Shown here one piece after another: positions 29,113 through 37,593 of a stretch of DNA of 64,000 nt (position 1 is its first letter; each line of letters opens with the position of its first letter). The notes under the pieces are model-generated. The model was not told the DNA's origin, searched no databases, and worked only from the letters and a program-made list of their open reading frames with translations. Position numbers and translations under genes: made by a program. The DNA lies in the NCBI RefSeq assembly GCF_014164785.1, contig NZ_JACJFN010000001.1, positions 372,001 to 436,000 of the forward strand, in the 5' to 3' direction. This DNA comes from Aquipseudomonas guryensis. Its GTDB lineage: Bacteria; Pseudomonadota; Gammaproteobacteria; Pseudomonadales; Pseudomonadaceae.

Positions 29113-29484
29113 ATGAGTGACATGACCTCCGAGCGTCGGCGCTTCCAGCGCATCGCCTTCGACGCCGCCACCGAGCTTGCCCAAGGCGAGCGCCGCTGGT
29201 CGGTGGAGCTGCATGACCTGTCGCTCAAGGGCCTGCTGGTCAAGCGCCCGCGCGACTGGAACGGTGACCCGGACCAGCCGTTCAACGCCACCATCACCCT
29301 CGACAGCGACACCCGCCTGCATCTGGAAGTGGTGCTGACCCGCACCCGTGATGATCTGCTCGGCTTCGTCTGCCGGCATATCGATCTGGAGTCGATCAGT
29401 CACCTGCGCCGTCTGGTAGAGCTCAACCTCGGTGACGAGAGCCTGCTGGAGCGCGAGCTGGCCGCGCTGGGCGAGGAAGACTAG
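29113..29484 (+). CDS. mapZ: Single-domain PilZ c-di-GMP adaptor (MapZ-like)
   Basis: A 123-residue PilZ protein. The c-di-GMP-binding motifs are complete: the RRRFQR segment (residues 8-13, RxxxR) and DLSLKG (residues 35-40, DxSxxG). The C-terminal part [20 protein letters not shown] sequence is nearly identical to my memory of PA4608. PA4608/MapZ binds the chemotaxis methyltransferase CheR1 when loaded with c-di-GMP and so tunes chemotaxis. The neighbour radA on the opposite strand matches PA4609. A GAGGAA site lies upstream of the ATG and an intrinsic terminator follows. Confidence 0.92.
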   Translation: MSDMTSERRRFQRIAFDAATELAQGERRWSVELHDLSLKGLLVKRPRDWNGDPDQPFNATITLDSDTRLHLEVVLTRTRDDLLGFVCRHIDLESISHLRRLVELNLGDESLLERELAALGEED

Positions 29485-29500
29485 GCCAAAGCACGAATAC

Positions 29501-29524
29501 AAAGGGCGCCAATCGGCGCCCTTT
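29501..29524 (+). terminator. Hairpin terminator after mapZ
   Basis: AAAGGGCGCC and GGCGCCCTTT are separated by AATC, 16 bp after the mapZ stop; a short T-containing stretch follows on both strands. Confidence 0.8.
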
Positions 29525-29555
29525 GCTTGTCTAGCCTGGCGTAGCCGCCTGGCTC

Positions 29556-29714
29556 TCAGTGTTGCCGATTGAGCGGCTGCGCCGGCTGGTGCGCACGCTG
29601 CTGCAATACCCGCCGCGACACGATGCTCGCTTCACGCCGCTCTTCGGCAAGATCGCGCGGCCGCGCCGCATCGCTATTGAGGGCTTTGGCAAAAAAATCG
29701 AAGAACAGGAACAT
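29556..29714 (-). CDS. Small hypothetical protein downstream of radA
   Basis: A 52-residue protein (MFLFFDFFAKALNSDAARPRD...). A short phenylalanine-rich N-terminus is followed by an arginine/glutamate-rich part and a QPAQPLNRQH end. The ATG has an AAGGAG site at 8-9 nt spacing, which is the best evidence that it is translated. It lies 113 bp after radA on the same strand. I do not recognise a family. Confidence 0.45.
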   Translation of the reverse strand: MFLFFDFFAKALNSDAARPRDLAEERREASIVSRRVLQQRAHQPAQPLNRQH

Positions 29715-29827
29715 GGGCCATCTCCTTGCTAAGAACATGGCCTCATGCTCCTCCCGGCCTGCGCCGCAAAAATTGATCTGCGGCAAGCGCCAGCCGTTTG
29801 CAGTAGCGGCAGAGCGCCGCAGGCCGG

Positions 29828-31192
29828 TCACTCGAACAGTGCATCCAGCGCCTGCTCCAGGCGCGTCACTGCAATCACCTGCAGGCCCGGCGGCGCTTCC
29901 TTGGGCGCATTACCCTTGGGCACGATGGCGCGCTTGAAGCCGTGTTTGGCCGCCTCTTTCAGGCGCTCCTGGCCGCTCGGCACCGGGCGGATCTCGCCGC
30001 TCAGGCCAATCTCGCCGAACACCAGCAGGTCATGCGGCAGCGGCTTGTTGCGCAGACTGGAAATCACCGCCGCCATCAACGCCAGGTCGGAGGCGGTCTC
30101 CAGCACCTTGACCCCGCCGACCACATTGAGGAACACGTCCTGGTCGTAGGTCGGGATGCCGCCATGGCGGTGCAACACGGCCAGCAACATGGCCAGGCGG
30201 TTCTGGTCCAGACCGAGGGTAACCCGGCGCGGGTTGGCCATATGGCTGGTGTCGACCAGCGCCTGCACTTCCACCAGCATCGGCCGGGTGCCTTCCCAGG
30301 TGGCCATCACCACACTACCCGGCACTTCCTCCTGGGCCCGGGTGAGAAAGATCGCCGAGGGGTTGGTGACCTCCTTGAGCCCCTTGTCGGTCATGCCAAA
30401 CACGCCCAGTTCGTTGACCGCGCCGAAACGGTTCTTCACCGCACGCAGCAGGCGCAGGCGGCCATCCGACTCGCCCTCGAAATACAGCACGGTGTCGACC
30501 ATGTGCTCCAGCACGCGCGGCCCGGCCAGTGCGCCTTCCTTAGTCACGTGGCCGACCAGGAAGATCGCCGTGCCGCTCTGCTTGGCGTAGCGCACCAGCA
30601 GCGCCGCGCTCTCGCGCACCTGGGCCACGCCGCCGGGGGCGGACTGCAGCTGCTCGGTGAAGATGGTCTGGATCGAGTCGATCACCATCACCTTGGGCTG
30701 CTCGCGCCGCGCCACCTCGATGATCGACTCGATGCAGGTCTCGGTCATCACCTTGAGCTTGTCCTGCGGCAGCTCCAGACGCCGCGCACGCATGGCCACC
30801 TGCTGCTGCGATTCCTCGCCGGTGACGTACAGCGCCGGCAGGCGCTGGGCGATGTTGCACAGGGTCTGCAGCAGGATGGTCGACTTGCCGATGCCGGGAT
30901 CGCCGCCGATCAGCACAACCGAACCATCCACCAGGCCGCCACCGAGCACCCGATCGAGCTCGCCGGAAACCGTGGAAAAACGTGGCACTTCCTCGACGCT
31001 GACCTCGGCCAGGGTCTTGATCTGTGCCTGCTGCCCGGCCCAGCCGCCACGCCCGCTGGGGGTAGCGGCGCCGGCTTCGAGCATGGTTTCGGTGAGGGTA
31101 TTCCAGGCCCCGCACTCGCCGCACTGTCCGGCCCACTTGGGAAAGGTGGCGCCGCACTCGGTGCAGCCATACATGCGCTTGGCTTTGGCCAT
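29828..31192 (-). CDS. radA: DNA repair protein RadA
   Basis: A 454-residue RecA-like ATPase that promotes branch migration of recombination intermediates. Domain order: a four-cysteine zinc finger (CTECGATFPKWAGQCGECG, residues 10-28), a RecA core with Walker A GGDPGIGKST and the RadA-specific KNRFG motif, and a C-terminal Lon-like domain (DLALMAAVISS). The length is typical. It is divergent from a GNAT acetyltransferase gene 61 bp away and adjacent to mapZ, as recalled for PA4609/PA4608. Confidence 0.97.
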   Translation of the reverse strand: MAKAKRMYGCTECGATFPKWAGQCGECGAWNTLTETMLEAGAATPSGRGGWAGQQAQIKTLAEVSVEEVPRFSTVSGELDRVLGGGLVDGSVVLIGGDPGIGKSTILLQTLCNIAQRLPALYVTGEESQQQVAMRARRLELPQDKLKVMTETCIESIIEVARREQPKVMVIDSIQTIFTEQLQSAPGGVAQVRESAALLVRYAKQSGTAIFLVGHVTKEGALAGPRVLEHMVDTVLYFEGESDGRLRLLRAVKNRFGAVNELGVFGMTDKGLKEVTNPSAIFLTRAQEEVPGSVVMATWEGTRPMLVEVQALVDTSHMANPRRVTLGLDQNRLAMLLAVLHRHGGIPTYDQDVFLNVVGGVKVLETASDLALMAAVISSLRNKPLPHDLLVFGEIGLSGEIRPVPSGQERLKEAAKHGFKRAIVPKGNAPKEAPPGLQVIAVTRLEQALDALFE

Positions 31193-31253
31193 GGAAATCT
31201 CCCCGCTGGAAAAATGGCGATAATAACGCCCTTACCGCAACGAGGAGCCCACC

Positions 31254-31673
31254 ATGCAGCAAGAAATCATCGAGTCTCCAAGCACCGCACAGAGTGCCGA
31301 GTTGCTGCAGCGATTCCAGGAATTCGTAGCCCAGCGCCTGGATCTGCCGGATGAATCAGCCGACAAGCCGCTACTGATCAACCTGCGCGACGACGACGGC
31401 CAGCTGATTGCCGGCATACTGGCCAACGCCTACTGGGATGGCCTGGAGATCGACACGCTGTGGGTAACTGAAACGCAGCGCGGCCAAGGCCTGGCGACCG
31501 ACCTGCTGCGCCGTGCCGAGGAACACGGGCGTCGCCATGGAGCTCTGGTGGCCTACCTGAAGACAGTGGAGGCCAGGGCTTTCTACGAGAAGCAGGGTTA
31601 CCAGCTGTTCGGCGTGCTGGAAGACCGCCCGCGCGGCACCCACCTGTACCACATGAAGAAGCGCCTGGACTGA
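31254..31673 (+). CDS. GNAT-family N-acetyltransferase
   Basis: A 139-residue single-domain acetyltransferase. The acetyl-CoA-binding segment TQRGQGLATDLLRRAEEHGR (Q/RxxGxG/A) is at about residues 76-95, preceded by the LEIDTLWVTE strand. Residues ARAFYEKQGY form the usual late GNAT helix. It resembles the YkkB/YjcF-like small GNAT group; the substrate cannot be read from the sequence. A second GNAT gene begins one base after its stop codon, so the two are co-translated or at least co-transcribed. Confidence 0.85.
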   Translation: MQQEIIESPSTAQSAELLQRFQEFVAQRLDLPDESADKPLLINLRDDDGQLIAGILANAYWDGLEIDTLWVTETQRGQGLATDLLRRAEEHGRRHGALVAYLKTVEARAFYEKQGYQLFGVLEDRPRGTHLYHMKKRLD

Positions 31674-31674
31674 C

Positions 31675-32172
31675 ATGCACATCGAATTGCTCCCCACCAC
31701 CGTCGATCAGCTACCGCTGATCGCCAACCTCTACCAGTTCTATGCCTATGAGTCGTCGGACTGGGAACAGGAGGACGTAGAGGTCGATGGGCGCTTCTAT
31801 ATCCATGCGCCACACCTGCAGCGCTGCTGGCAAGAGCCGGACTGGAGCGCCAGCCTGGTGCTGGTGGACGGCTTCATCGCCGGCTTCCTGCTGATCGAGC
31901 GCAGTGAGCTGCCGGGCGTCGAGGCCCTGGAGTTCGCCGACCTGTTCATCCTCAAGAAATACCGCCGCTTGGGCATCGGCAGCGCCCTGGCGGAGCAGGT
32001 ACTGGTAGCAGGCTGCGGGAGCTGGGTGGTCAGTTTTTACGAGCAGGATGTTCTGGCCCAGCAGTTCTGGCACAAGGTGTTGGGCCAGCTGCCGCTGCAT
32101 GCGGTAGTGCGGCCGGCAGACCCCGAGCAGCCAGGTCTAGTGACCTATCTGCTCAGCCGGCAGGCACATTGA
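31675..32172 (+). CDS. GNAT-family N-acetyltransferase
   Basis: A 165-residue acetyltransferase-like protein. The acetyl-CoA motif KYRRLGIGSALAEQVL (R/QxxGxG) lies near residues 98-113, after ALEFADLFILK. The N-terminal half (LPLIANLYQFYAYESSDW) is of the kind seen in GNATs with aromatic-rich substrate pockets. The start follows the stop of the upstream GNAT gene by one nucleotide (TGACATG). Substrate unknown. Confidence 0.83.
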   Translation: MHIELLPTTVDQLPLIANLYQFYAYESSDWEQEDVEVDGRFYIHAPHLQRCWQEPDWSASLVLVDGFIAGFLLIERSELPGVEALEFADLFILKKYRRLGIGSALAEQVLVAGCGSWVVSFYEQDVLAQQFWHKVLGQLPLHAVVRPADPEQPGLVTYLLSRQAH

Positions 32173-32190
32173 CCTGCCATGCGGCCCGCC

Positions 32191-32469
32191 TCAGGCGCCG
32201 CAGCTACTGCCGCAACCGCAGCACTGCCCGGCGGCGATCTTCAGCTGGCGGGCCAGGTCATCCTTGAGGCTGACCCGGTTCTGCTTGAGCTGTGCCAGCG
32301 CGGCATCGTCGAGCAGCTCGATACCGTCTTCGATGCGGCAGATCCGCTTGTCCAGCGCCTCGTACTCATCGCTTTGCTTGGAAAAGTGCTGATCTTCCTG
32401 ACGCAGGCGCTGCAGTTCGCTGCGCAGTTCGGGAAAGTCCTGGATCAGCGGATGGTGGTCGACATGCAT
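32191..32469 (-). CDS. YdcH (DUF465) protein with cysteine-rich tail
   Basis: A 92-residue protein. The coiled-coil core (HHPLIQDFPELRSELQRLR, then EYEALDKRICRIEDG and LKQNRVSLKDDLARQL) is the DUF465/YdcH family. Unlike the usual 70-80-residue members, it ends in QCCGCGSSCGA, four cysteines in nine residues that could bind a metal. A paralogue without the tail lies 160 bp away on the opposite strand. The start MHVDHHPL is preceded by a GGAGC site. Function unknown. Confidence 0.85.
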   Translation of the reverse strand: MHVDHHPLIQDFPELRSELQRLRQEDQHFSKQSDEYEALDKRICRIEDGIELLDDAALAQLKQNRVSLKDDLARQLKIAAGQCCGCGSSCGA

Positions 32470-32628
32470 GGGGAAGCTCCTCTGGGAAAGTACGTCCACC
32501 CTAACGGGCCAAGCCCACGCCACCATTGACGCCGATCAACGCCAGGCCAACCGTTCGCCAACCGGCCTGCCGCAGCCCGGTCACTGAGCTAGTCTGAACA
32601 GACCAGTCCTCAGCCGGGAGTAACCGTA

Positions 32629-32880
32629 ATGCCCCTCGAACACCATCCGCTGACCCGCGAATTTCCTGAATACCGCCAGAAGCTCCAGACCCTGCACGCC
32701 AGCGACCCGCATTTTGCTCAGATGACGCAGAACTACGAGGCCCTGGACAAGCGCATCTATGAAGTAGAGGACGGCCGCCAGGCGCTGGACGATCTGGCCC
32801 TGCAGGCGCTGAAAAACGAGCGGGTCACCCTCAAGGATCAGATTGCCGAGCGCCTGCGCAAGGCCAATGGTGCGGTCTAG
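32629..32880 (+). CDS. YdcH (DUF465) protein
   Basis: An 83-residue protein with the DUF465 pattern: EHHPLTREFPEYRQKLQTLH, NYEALDKRIYEVEDG and LKNERVTLKDQIAERLR. It is predicted to be mostly helical and coiled-coil forming. It is clearly a paralogue of the divergently transcribed gene at 32191-32469, but lacks the cysteine tail. The start ATG follows a GGGAG site. The role of the family is unknown. Confidence 0.88.
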   Translation: MPLEHHPLTREFPEYRQKLQTLHASDPHFAQMTQNYEALDKRIYEVEDGRQALDDLALQALKNERVTLKDQIAERLRKANGAV

Positions 32881-32996
32881 GCCGCTGATGCAGAAACGCC
32901 GTGTCGTTCCACCAGACACTGGCCAAGGCCTTGCCGAGCAAGACAGACGGTAGATTTTTTGCTTATCTTGGTTGGACTCCACCATGAGAACCACCC

Positions 32997-33743
32997 ATGA
33001 AGAACTCTCCAGGCTGTTCTGCTTGCCGTGATGGCAAGGGACTGGATTTCCCTATCAGCATGGCCTTCCAGCCCATCGTCGACGTCGCGCGGCGCCAGGT
33101 CTTCGCCCATGAGGCCCTGGTGCGCGGGGTCAACGGCGAGTCAGCCGGCAGCCTGCTGGCCAAGGTTACGTCGGAAAACCTCTACGCCTTTGATCAGAGC
33201 TGTCGGATCAAGGCGGTAGAGCTGGCCGCACGCCTGCAGGTGCCGGCCATGGTCTCGATCAATTTCATGCCCAATGCGGTTTACCAGGCGGAAACCTGCA
33301 TCCGCGCCACCCTGGAAGCCGCACAGCGCTTCAATCTGCCTCTGGACAAGATCATCTTCGAGGTCACCGAGCAGGAGCAGGTGCTGGATATCGACCACCT
33401 CAGCGGCATCCTCAAGGCCTATCGCAAACAAGGTTTCATGACCGCTATCGACGACTTTGGCGCCGGCTATGCCGGGCTCAACCTGCTCGCCGACTTCCAG
33501 CCCGACCTGATCAAGCTGGACATGGAGCTGATCCGCAACATCGATAGTGACAGCGTGCGGCAGATCCTCGTCGAGTCGACCCTGGACATGTGCCGCAAGC
33601 TCAAGGTGCGGGTGATTGCCGAAGGCATCGAAACCCAGGCCGAACTGCAAACCCTGCAGCACATGGGCGTCGAGCTGTTTCAGGGTTATCTGCTGGCCAA
33701 GCCCGGCTTCGAAAACCTGCCTGCGGTTAACTACCCGCAGTAG
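32997..33743 (+). CDS. Stand-alone EAL-domain c-di-GMP phosphodiesterase
   Basis: A 248-residue protein made up almost wholly of an EAL domain. All catalytic elements are visible: HEALVRG, SINFMPN, FEVTEQE, AIDDFGAGYAGLN, IKLDMELI, AEGIET and FQGYLLAKP, so it should hydrolyse c-di-GMP. A short N-terminal extension contains CSACRDG, a CxxC pair before the domain, which might bind metal or sense redox state; that is inference. It lacks sensor or GGDEF domains. A second AT-rich upstream stretch (32950-32970) may be its promoter. Confidence 0.9.
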   Translation: MKNSPGCSACRDGKGLDFPISMAFQPIVDVARRQVFAHEALVRGVNGESAGSLLAKVTSENLYAFDQSCRIKAVELAARLQVPAMVSINFMPNAVYQAETCIRATLEAAQRFNLPLDKIIFEVTEQEQVLDIDHLSGILKAYRKQGFMTAIDDFGAGYAGLNLLADFQPDLIKLDMELIRNIDSDSVRQILVESTLDMCRKLKVRVIAEGIETQAELQTLQHMGVELFQGYLLAKPGFENLPAVNYPQ

Positions 33744-33802
33744 CTGGCAGCGCCGGACGAGTGCAGTAAACTCGGCGCAAACCAAACCTCAGGGAGTGAC
33801 AC

Positions 33803-34213
33803 ATGAGCATCGTCAGCGAATTCAAAGCCTTCGCCATGAAAGGCAACGTGGTCGACATGGCCGTGGGCATCATCATCGGTGCCGCCTTCGGCAAGATTGT
33901 CAGCTCGTTCGTCGGCGACGTGATCATGCCGCCGATCGGCCTGCTGATTGGCGGGGTCGACTTCACCGACCTGGCCGTGACTCTCAAGGCGGCCGAAGGT
34001 GACCTGCCCGCAGTGGTATTGAGCTACGGCAAGTTCATCCAGACCATTCTCGACTTCATCATCGTCGCCTTCGCCATCTTCATGGGCGTCAAGGCCATCA
34101 ACCGCCTCAAGCGCGAGGAAGCCGCAGCGCCGGAAGTGCCGCCGGCACCGACCAAGGAGCAGGAACTGCTCAGCGAGATCCGCGACCTGCTCAAGGCCCA
34201 GCAGGACAAGTAA
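33803..34213 (+). CDS. mscL: Large-conductance mechanosensitive channel
   Basis: A 136-residue membrane protein with two transmembrane helices (about residues 15-45 and 72-98) and a C-terminal cytoplasmic helix ([16 protein letters not shown]). The pore-lining [20 protein letters not shown] motif is diagnostic for MscL. It opens as a pentamer on hypo-osmotic shock. A GGGAG site precedes the ATG and a UUCG-loop terminator follows. Next to fprB, as recalled for PA4614/PA4615. Confidence 0.97.
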   Translation: MSIVSEFKAFAMKGNVVDMAVGIIIGAAFGKIVSSFVGDVIMPPIGLLIGGVDFTDLAVTLKAAEGDLPAVVLSYGKFIQTILDFIIVAFAIFMGVKAINRLKREEAAAPEVPPAPTKEQELLSEIRDLLKAQQDK

Positions 34214-34231
34214 TACCGGCCTGCACAGCAC

Positions 34232-34253
34232 AACGGCGCCCTTCGGCGCCGTT
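34232..34253 (+). terminator. Intrinsic terminator of mscL
   Basis: The stem AACGGCGCC/GGCGCCGTT with a stable CTTC(G) tetraloop is followed by TTTCATTT, 18 bp after the mscL stop. Confidence 0.88.
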
Positions 34254-34279
34254 TTCATTTACCAGTCACCCTTACCGAT

Positions 34280-34305
34280 GGCTCCCACGCGCCTGCGTGG
34301 GAGCC
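34280..34305. repeat. 11-bp-arm palindrome between mscL and fprB
   Basis: GGCTCCCACGC and GCGTGGGAGCC enclose GCCT. It lies between convergent genes and may serve as the terminator for fprB or be a REP-type repeat. Confidence 0.6.
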
Positions 34306-34346
34306 CATCCAGGGACGCTCTGCATCCGGCAGACGCTTCGCGCGGC

Positions 34347-35123
34347 TCACCAGTAGTTCTCTACTGCCACCTGCCCGGGGCGCCGGCTCAGGCTCAGTTG
34401 CAGGCCACGGGTCTTCAGCACGGCACGGGTGTCTTCGATCATCTGCGGGTTGCCGCAGAGCATGAGGCGCGAGTGCAGCGGGTCCAGCGCCAGGCCGGCG
34501 GCGCGCTCCAGCTCACCATTCTCGATCAGCGTGGTGACCCGGCCATGCAGGGCGCCCGGCAGCTGCTCGCGGGTGACGATCGGCAGGTAGGTCAGTTTGT
34601 GGCCATGCTCGGCCAGGTAGTCGCGCCGTGGCAGTTCCGTGATCAGCTGCTGGTAGGCCAGCTCACCCTGGGTGCGCGCACTGTAGACCAGGACGATGCG
34701 CTCGAAACGCTGCCAGGCCTCGAAGTCCTGCAGGATCGAGAGGAATGGCGCCAGCCCGGTGCCGGTGCCGAGCAGCCACAGGTCGCGGCCGTCGGGGAAG
34801 CGGTCGAGGGTCAGGTAGCCGACGGCCTGGCGCTCCACCAGCAGCTCGTCGCCGACCTTGAGCCGGCTCAGCTCGCTGGTGAACTCGCCGCCCGGAACGA
34901 CGATGGAGAAGAATTCGAGAAACTCGTCATGGGGCGCCGAAACCATCGAATAGGCGCGCCAGACCACCGTGCCATCGGCCTTGCGCACTCCCAGACGAGC
35001 GAACTGCCCGGCGCGAAAGCGCAAGCCGGGGTCGCGCGAGCAGCGCAGGCTGAACAGGGTCGGCGACCAGACGCGTACCTCGCTGAGCACCTGGCGGGTG
35101 AACTTGTCTGCACTGGCGGTCAT
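34347..35123 (-). CDS. fprB: Ferredoxin-NADP+ reductase (FprB-like)
   Basis: A 258-residue flavoprotein of the bacterial FPR type. FAD motif RAYSM, the NADP-binding GTGTGLAPFLS and the C-terminal aromatic ending VENYW are visible. The domain order is an N-terminal FAD barrel and a C-terminal Rossmann domain. It would shuttle electrons between NADPH and ferredoxins or flavodoxin, for example for iron-sulfur repair or stress responses. The ending differs from the longer VEKAFVK-type ending of FprA, so I assign it to FprB, corresponding from memory to PA4615. It is divergent from rlmG. Confidence 0.88.
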   Translation of the reverse strand: MTASADKFTRQVLSEVRVWSPTLFSLRCSRDPGLRFRAGQFARLGVRKADGTVVWRAYSMVSAPHDEFLEFFSIVVPGGEFTSELSRLKVGDELLVERQAVGYLTLDRFPDGRDLWLLGTGTGLAPFLSILQDFEAWQRFERIVLVYSARTQGELAYQQLITELPRRDYLAEHGHKLTYLPIVTREQLPGALHGRVTTLIENGELERAAGLALDPLHSRLMLCGNPQMIEDTRAVLKTRGLQLSLSRRPGQVAVENYW

Positions 35124-35195
35124 ACTTGCGGCCTCGATTCGCACACCTGCCGCCAGTCTCGCGCAAAGCGCGGCGGACAAACACCGACGGTTTCC

Positions 35196-36320
35196 ATGCC
35201 TATTCTCGCTACCCCCTTCGCCCAGCTCGATCTGCTCCGCCAGCCCGAGATGCCCAACGAGCCCTTGCAGGCCTTCGATGCGGCCGACGAGTACCTGCTC
35301 AACCACCTGCACGAGCAGGGTTTGAGCGCCGATACCCGCGTACTGCTGCTCAACGACGGCTTCGGCGCGCTGGCCGCCAGCCTGGCGCCGCACTGCCAAG
35401 TCACCAGTAGCGGCGACTCACACCTGGGTCTTCTGGCCCTGCAGAAGAACCTGGCGCGCAACAACCTGGCCGCCGACGCCGTGCACTTCGTACCGGCCAG
35501 CGCGGTGGCCACAGGGCAGTTCGATATGGTACTGATCCGCGTGCCGAAGACCCTGGCCCTGCTGGAAGAGCAGCTGATCCGCCTGCACGGCCAGCTCGCT
35601 CCCGGCGCGCGGGTCATCGCCGGGGCCATGCTCAAGCACCTGCCGCGCAGCGCCGGCGATCTGCTGGAGCAGTATATCGGCCCGGTGCAGGCCTCGCTGG
35701 CGGTGAAAAAGGCGCGCTTGCTAAGCGCCAGCGTGCAGGACAAACCCACGCCAACCTCGCCCTACCCGACCCGCTATCTGCTGGAAAAGCCCAGGTTGGA
35801 ACTGAGCAACCAGGCCAACCTGTTCTGCCGCGAAGGGCTGGATATCGGCACCCGCGCCTTTCTCCCGCACCTGCCCAAGAGCCTGCTGCCACTGCGCGTG
35901 GCCGACCTTGGCTGCGGCAACGGCGTGCTCGGCATCGTCTACGCCCTGGGCAACCCCGAGGCGCAGCTGACCCTGGTCGACGAGTCGTACATGGCCGTGC
36001 AGTCGGCGGCCGACAACTGGCGCGTGGCGCTGGGTGAGCGCGCGGTGAGCATTCGCGCCGACGATGGCCTGGCCGAGCAGCCGGAGCAATCCCTGGATCT
36101 GGTGCTGTGCAACCCGCCCTTCCACCAGCAGCAGGTGGTCGGCGACTTCCTCGCCTGGCGCATGTTCCAGCAGGCCCGCGCGGCACTGGTGACCGGCGGC
36201 GAGCTGTGGATAGTCGGCAACCGCCACCTGGGCTACCACACCAAGCTCAAGCGCCTGTTCCGCGGCGTGGAGCAGGTGGCGGCTACGCCGAAGTTTGTCA
36301 TTCTCAAGGCGACGCGCTGA
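35196..36320 (+). CDS. rlmG: 23S rRNA (guanine-1835-N2)-methyltransferase, RlmG-like
   Basis: A 374-residue protein with two MTase-like halves. The C-terminal half is catalytic: SAM motif VADLGCGNGVLG (near residue 235) and LVLCNPPFHQ (NPPF catalytic motif near 305). The N-terminal half is a degenerate copy, as in RsmC/RlmG. RlmG methylates G1835 of 23S rRNA. RsmC-type function on 16S rRNA cannot be wholly excluded, but length (374) favours RlmG. The start MPILATPFAQL follows a weak ribosome site 72 bp from the divergent fprB start. Confidence 0.87.
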   Translation: MPILATPFAQLDLLRQPEMPNEPLQAFDAADEYLLNHLHEQGLSADTRVLLLNDGFGALAASLAPHCQVTSSGDSHLGLLALQKNLARNNLAADAVHFVPASAVATGQFDMVLIRVPKTLALLEEQLIRLHGQLAPGARVIAGAMLKHLPRSAGDLLEQYIGPVQASLAVKKARLLSASVQDKPTPTSPYPTRYLLEKPRLELSNQANLFCREGLDIGTRAFLPHLPKSLLPLRVADLGCGNGVLGIVYALGNPEAQLTLVDESYMAVQSAADNWRVALGERAVSIRADDGLAEQPEQSLDLVLCNPPFHQQQVVGDFLAWRMFQQARAALVTGGELWIVGNRHLGYHTKLKRLFRGVEQVAATPKFVILKATR

Positions 36321-36359
36321 GAACCTGCCGTAGACCTCAACTACGCCCCTCTCCCCCCG

Positions 36360-36385
36360 CCCCTCTCCCACAAGTGGGAGAGGGG
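36360..36385. repeat. CTCCCAC/GTGGGAG palindromic repeat
   Basis: CCCCTCTCCCAC and GTGGGAGAGGGG are separated by AA, between the convergent rlmG and dctP genes; it can also end transcription from both sides. It is a member of the same dispersed family as 15187-15291 and 43924-43948. Confidence 0.75.
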
Positions 36386-36399
36386 AGCTAAAACGCCAC

Positions 36400-37452
36400 T
36401 CAGTAGCGATAGGGCGGCCCGGCCTTCTCCATCAGCGCGTTGTACTGCTTGAATATCTCCACCACCTTGGCGCAGCGCGGGCTGGTCTTGGCAATTTCTT
36501 CCCAGAACTTGTGCGCCTCGTCTTCCACCGTCTTCCATTCCTCGGCGGGGATGGTGGTCAGCTTGAGCTTGTCGCCTTCCACCCGCAGCTTGGCCTCGCC
36601 GCCCCAGTACCAGTGCTGGCGGTAGTAGTGCGAGCTGTCCATGCACAGCTTGAACAGGGTCTTGAGCGGGTCGGGCACTTCGGCCCAGCGTTCGGAGTTG
36701 GCAAAGTAGGAGCCGATCCAGGCGCCGGAGATGTTGTTGGTGAGGAAGTACTTGGTGACGTTGGCCCAACCCACCGTGTAGTCCTCGGTGATGCCGGACC
36801 AGGCGATGCCGTCCAGCTCGCCGGTCTGGATCGCCACTTCGACATCCTCCCAGGGCAAGGTCACCGGAATGATGCCGAAACGGGTGAGGAACTTGCCGGC
36901 GGTGGGGAAGGTGAAAATGCGCTTGCCCTTGAGGTCGGCCAACGACTTGACCGGTTCCACGGTGGCGAAGTTGCACGGGTCCCAGGCACCGGCGCCGAGC
37001 CAGGTCACGCCCTTGACCTCGGCATAGGCCTCCTCCCAGATCTTGCGCAGGCCGTACTGTTCGAACAGCACCGGCACATCCAGGCTGTAGCGGCTGGCGA
37101 AGGGGAAGTAGCCACCGAATACGGCGATATCCACCGGCGCGGCGATCGAGTCATCGTCGCTCTGTACCGCATCGATGGTGCCCTTCTGCATGGCGCGGAA
37201 CAGCTCACCGGTGGGCACCAGCTGGTCGGCGAAGTACAGCTGGATCTCCATCTGCCCCTCGGCGACTTTGTTGAAGGCCTCGATCGAGGGTTTGATCACA
37301 TGCTCGGCCAGCGCCGCACCGGCATAGGTCTGCAGGCGCCAGGTGATCTTCTTCGGTTCAGCGGCATAGATATGCGCGGCGCCCAGGGCGGCGGTACCGA
37401 CCGCGCCCCCGGTGACGGCGGCGGTTTTCAGGAAGTTACGTCTCGTAGTCAT
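36400..37452 (-). CDS. dctP: TRAP transporter solute-binding protein, Tat-exported
   Basis: A 350-residue periplasmic receptor. The N-terminus TTRRNFLKTAAVTGGAVGT is a Tat signal (RRxFLK), so it is exported folded. The mature protein (KKITWRLQTYAG, YFADQLVPTGELFRAMQKGTIDA) fits the DctP family, the subgroup that binds carboxylic or keto acids through a conserved arginine. It delivers its ligand to the dctQ-dctM pump encoded directly upstream. Unusually it lies last, about 140 bp after dctM. Corresponds from memory to PA4616. Ligand unknown. Confidence 0.92.
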   Translation of the reverse strand: MTTRRNFLKTAAVTGGAVGTAALGAAHIYAAEPKKITWRLQTYAGAALAEHVIKPSIEAFNKVAEGQMEIQLYFADQLVPTGELFRAMQKGTIDAVQSDDDSIAAPVDIAVFGGYFPFASRYSLDVPVLFEQYGLRKIWEEAYAEVKGVTWLGAGAWDPCNFATVEPVKSLADLKGKRIFTFPTAGKFLTRFGIIPVTLPWEDVEVAIQTGELDGIAWSGITEDYTVGWANVTKYFLTNNISGAWIGSYFANSERWAEVPDPLKTLFKLCMDSSHYYRQHWYWGGEAKLRVEGDKLKLTTIPAEEWKTVEDEAHKFWEEIAKTSPRCAKVVEIFKQYNALMEKAGPPYRY

Positions 37453-37593
37453 GCTGTCATCTCCAAGGCTGTCGACTCAGATGCCAAGCCTGCGCATCGT
37501 TGCGGGCCGGCCGGCAGGGCCCGTCCCGTTTTCCAGGTCAGCGCGCGCAAAGAAGAGACAACCGGAGGCGCCGCCCCGAAAGCTAGAAAGCAT

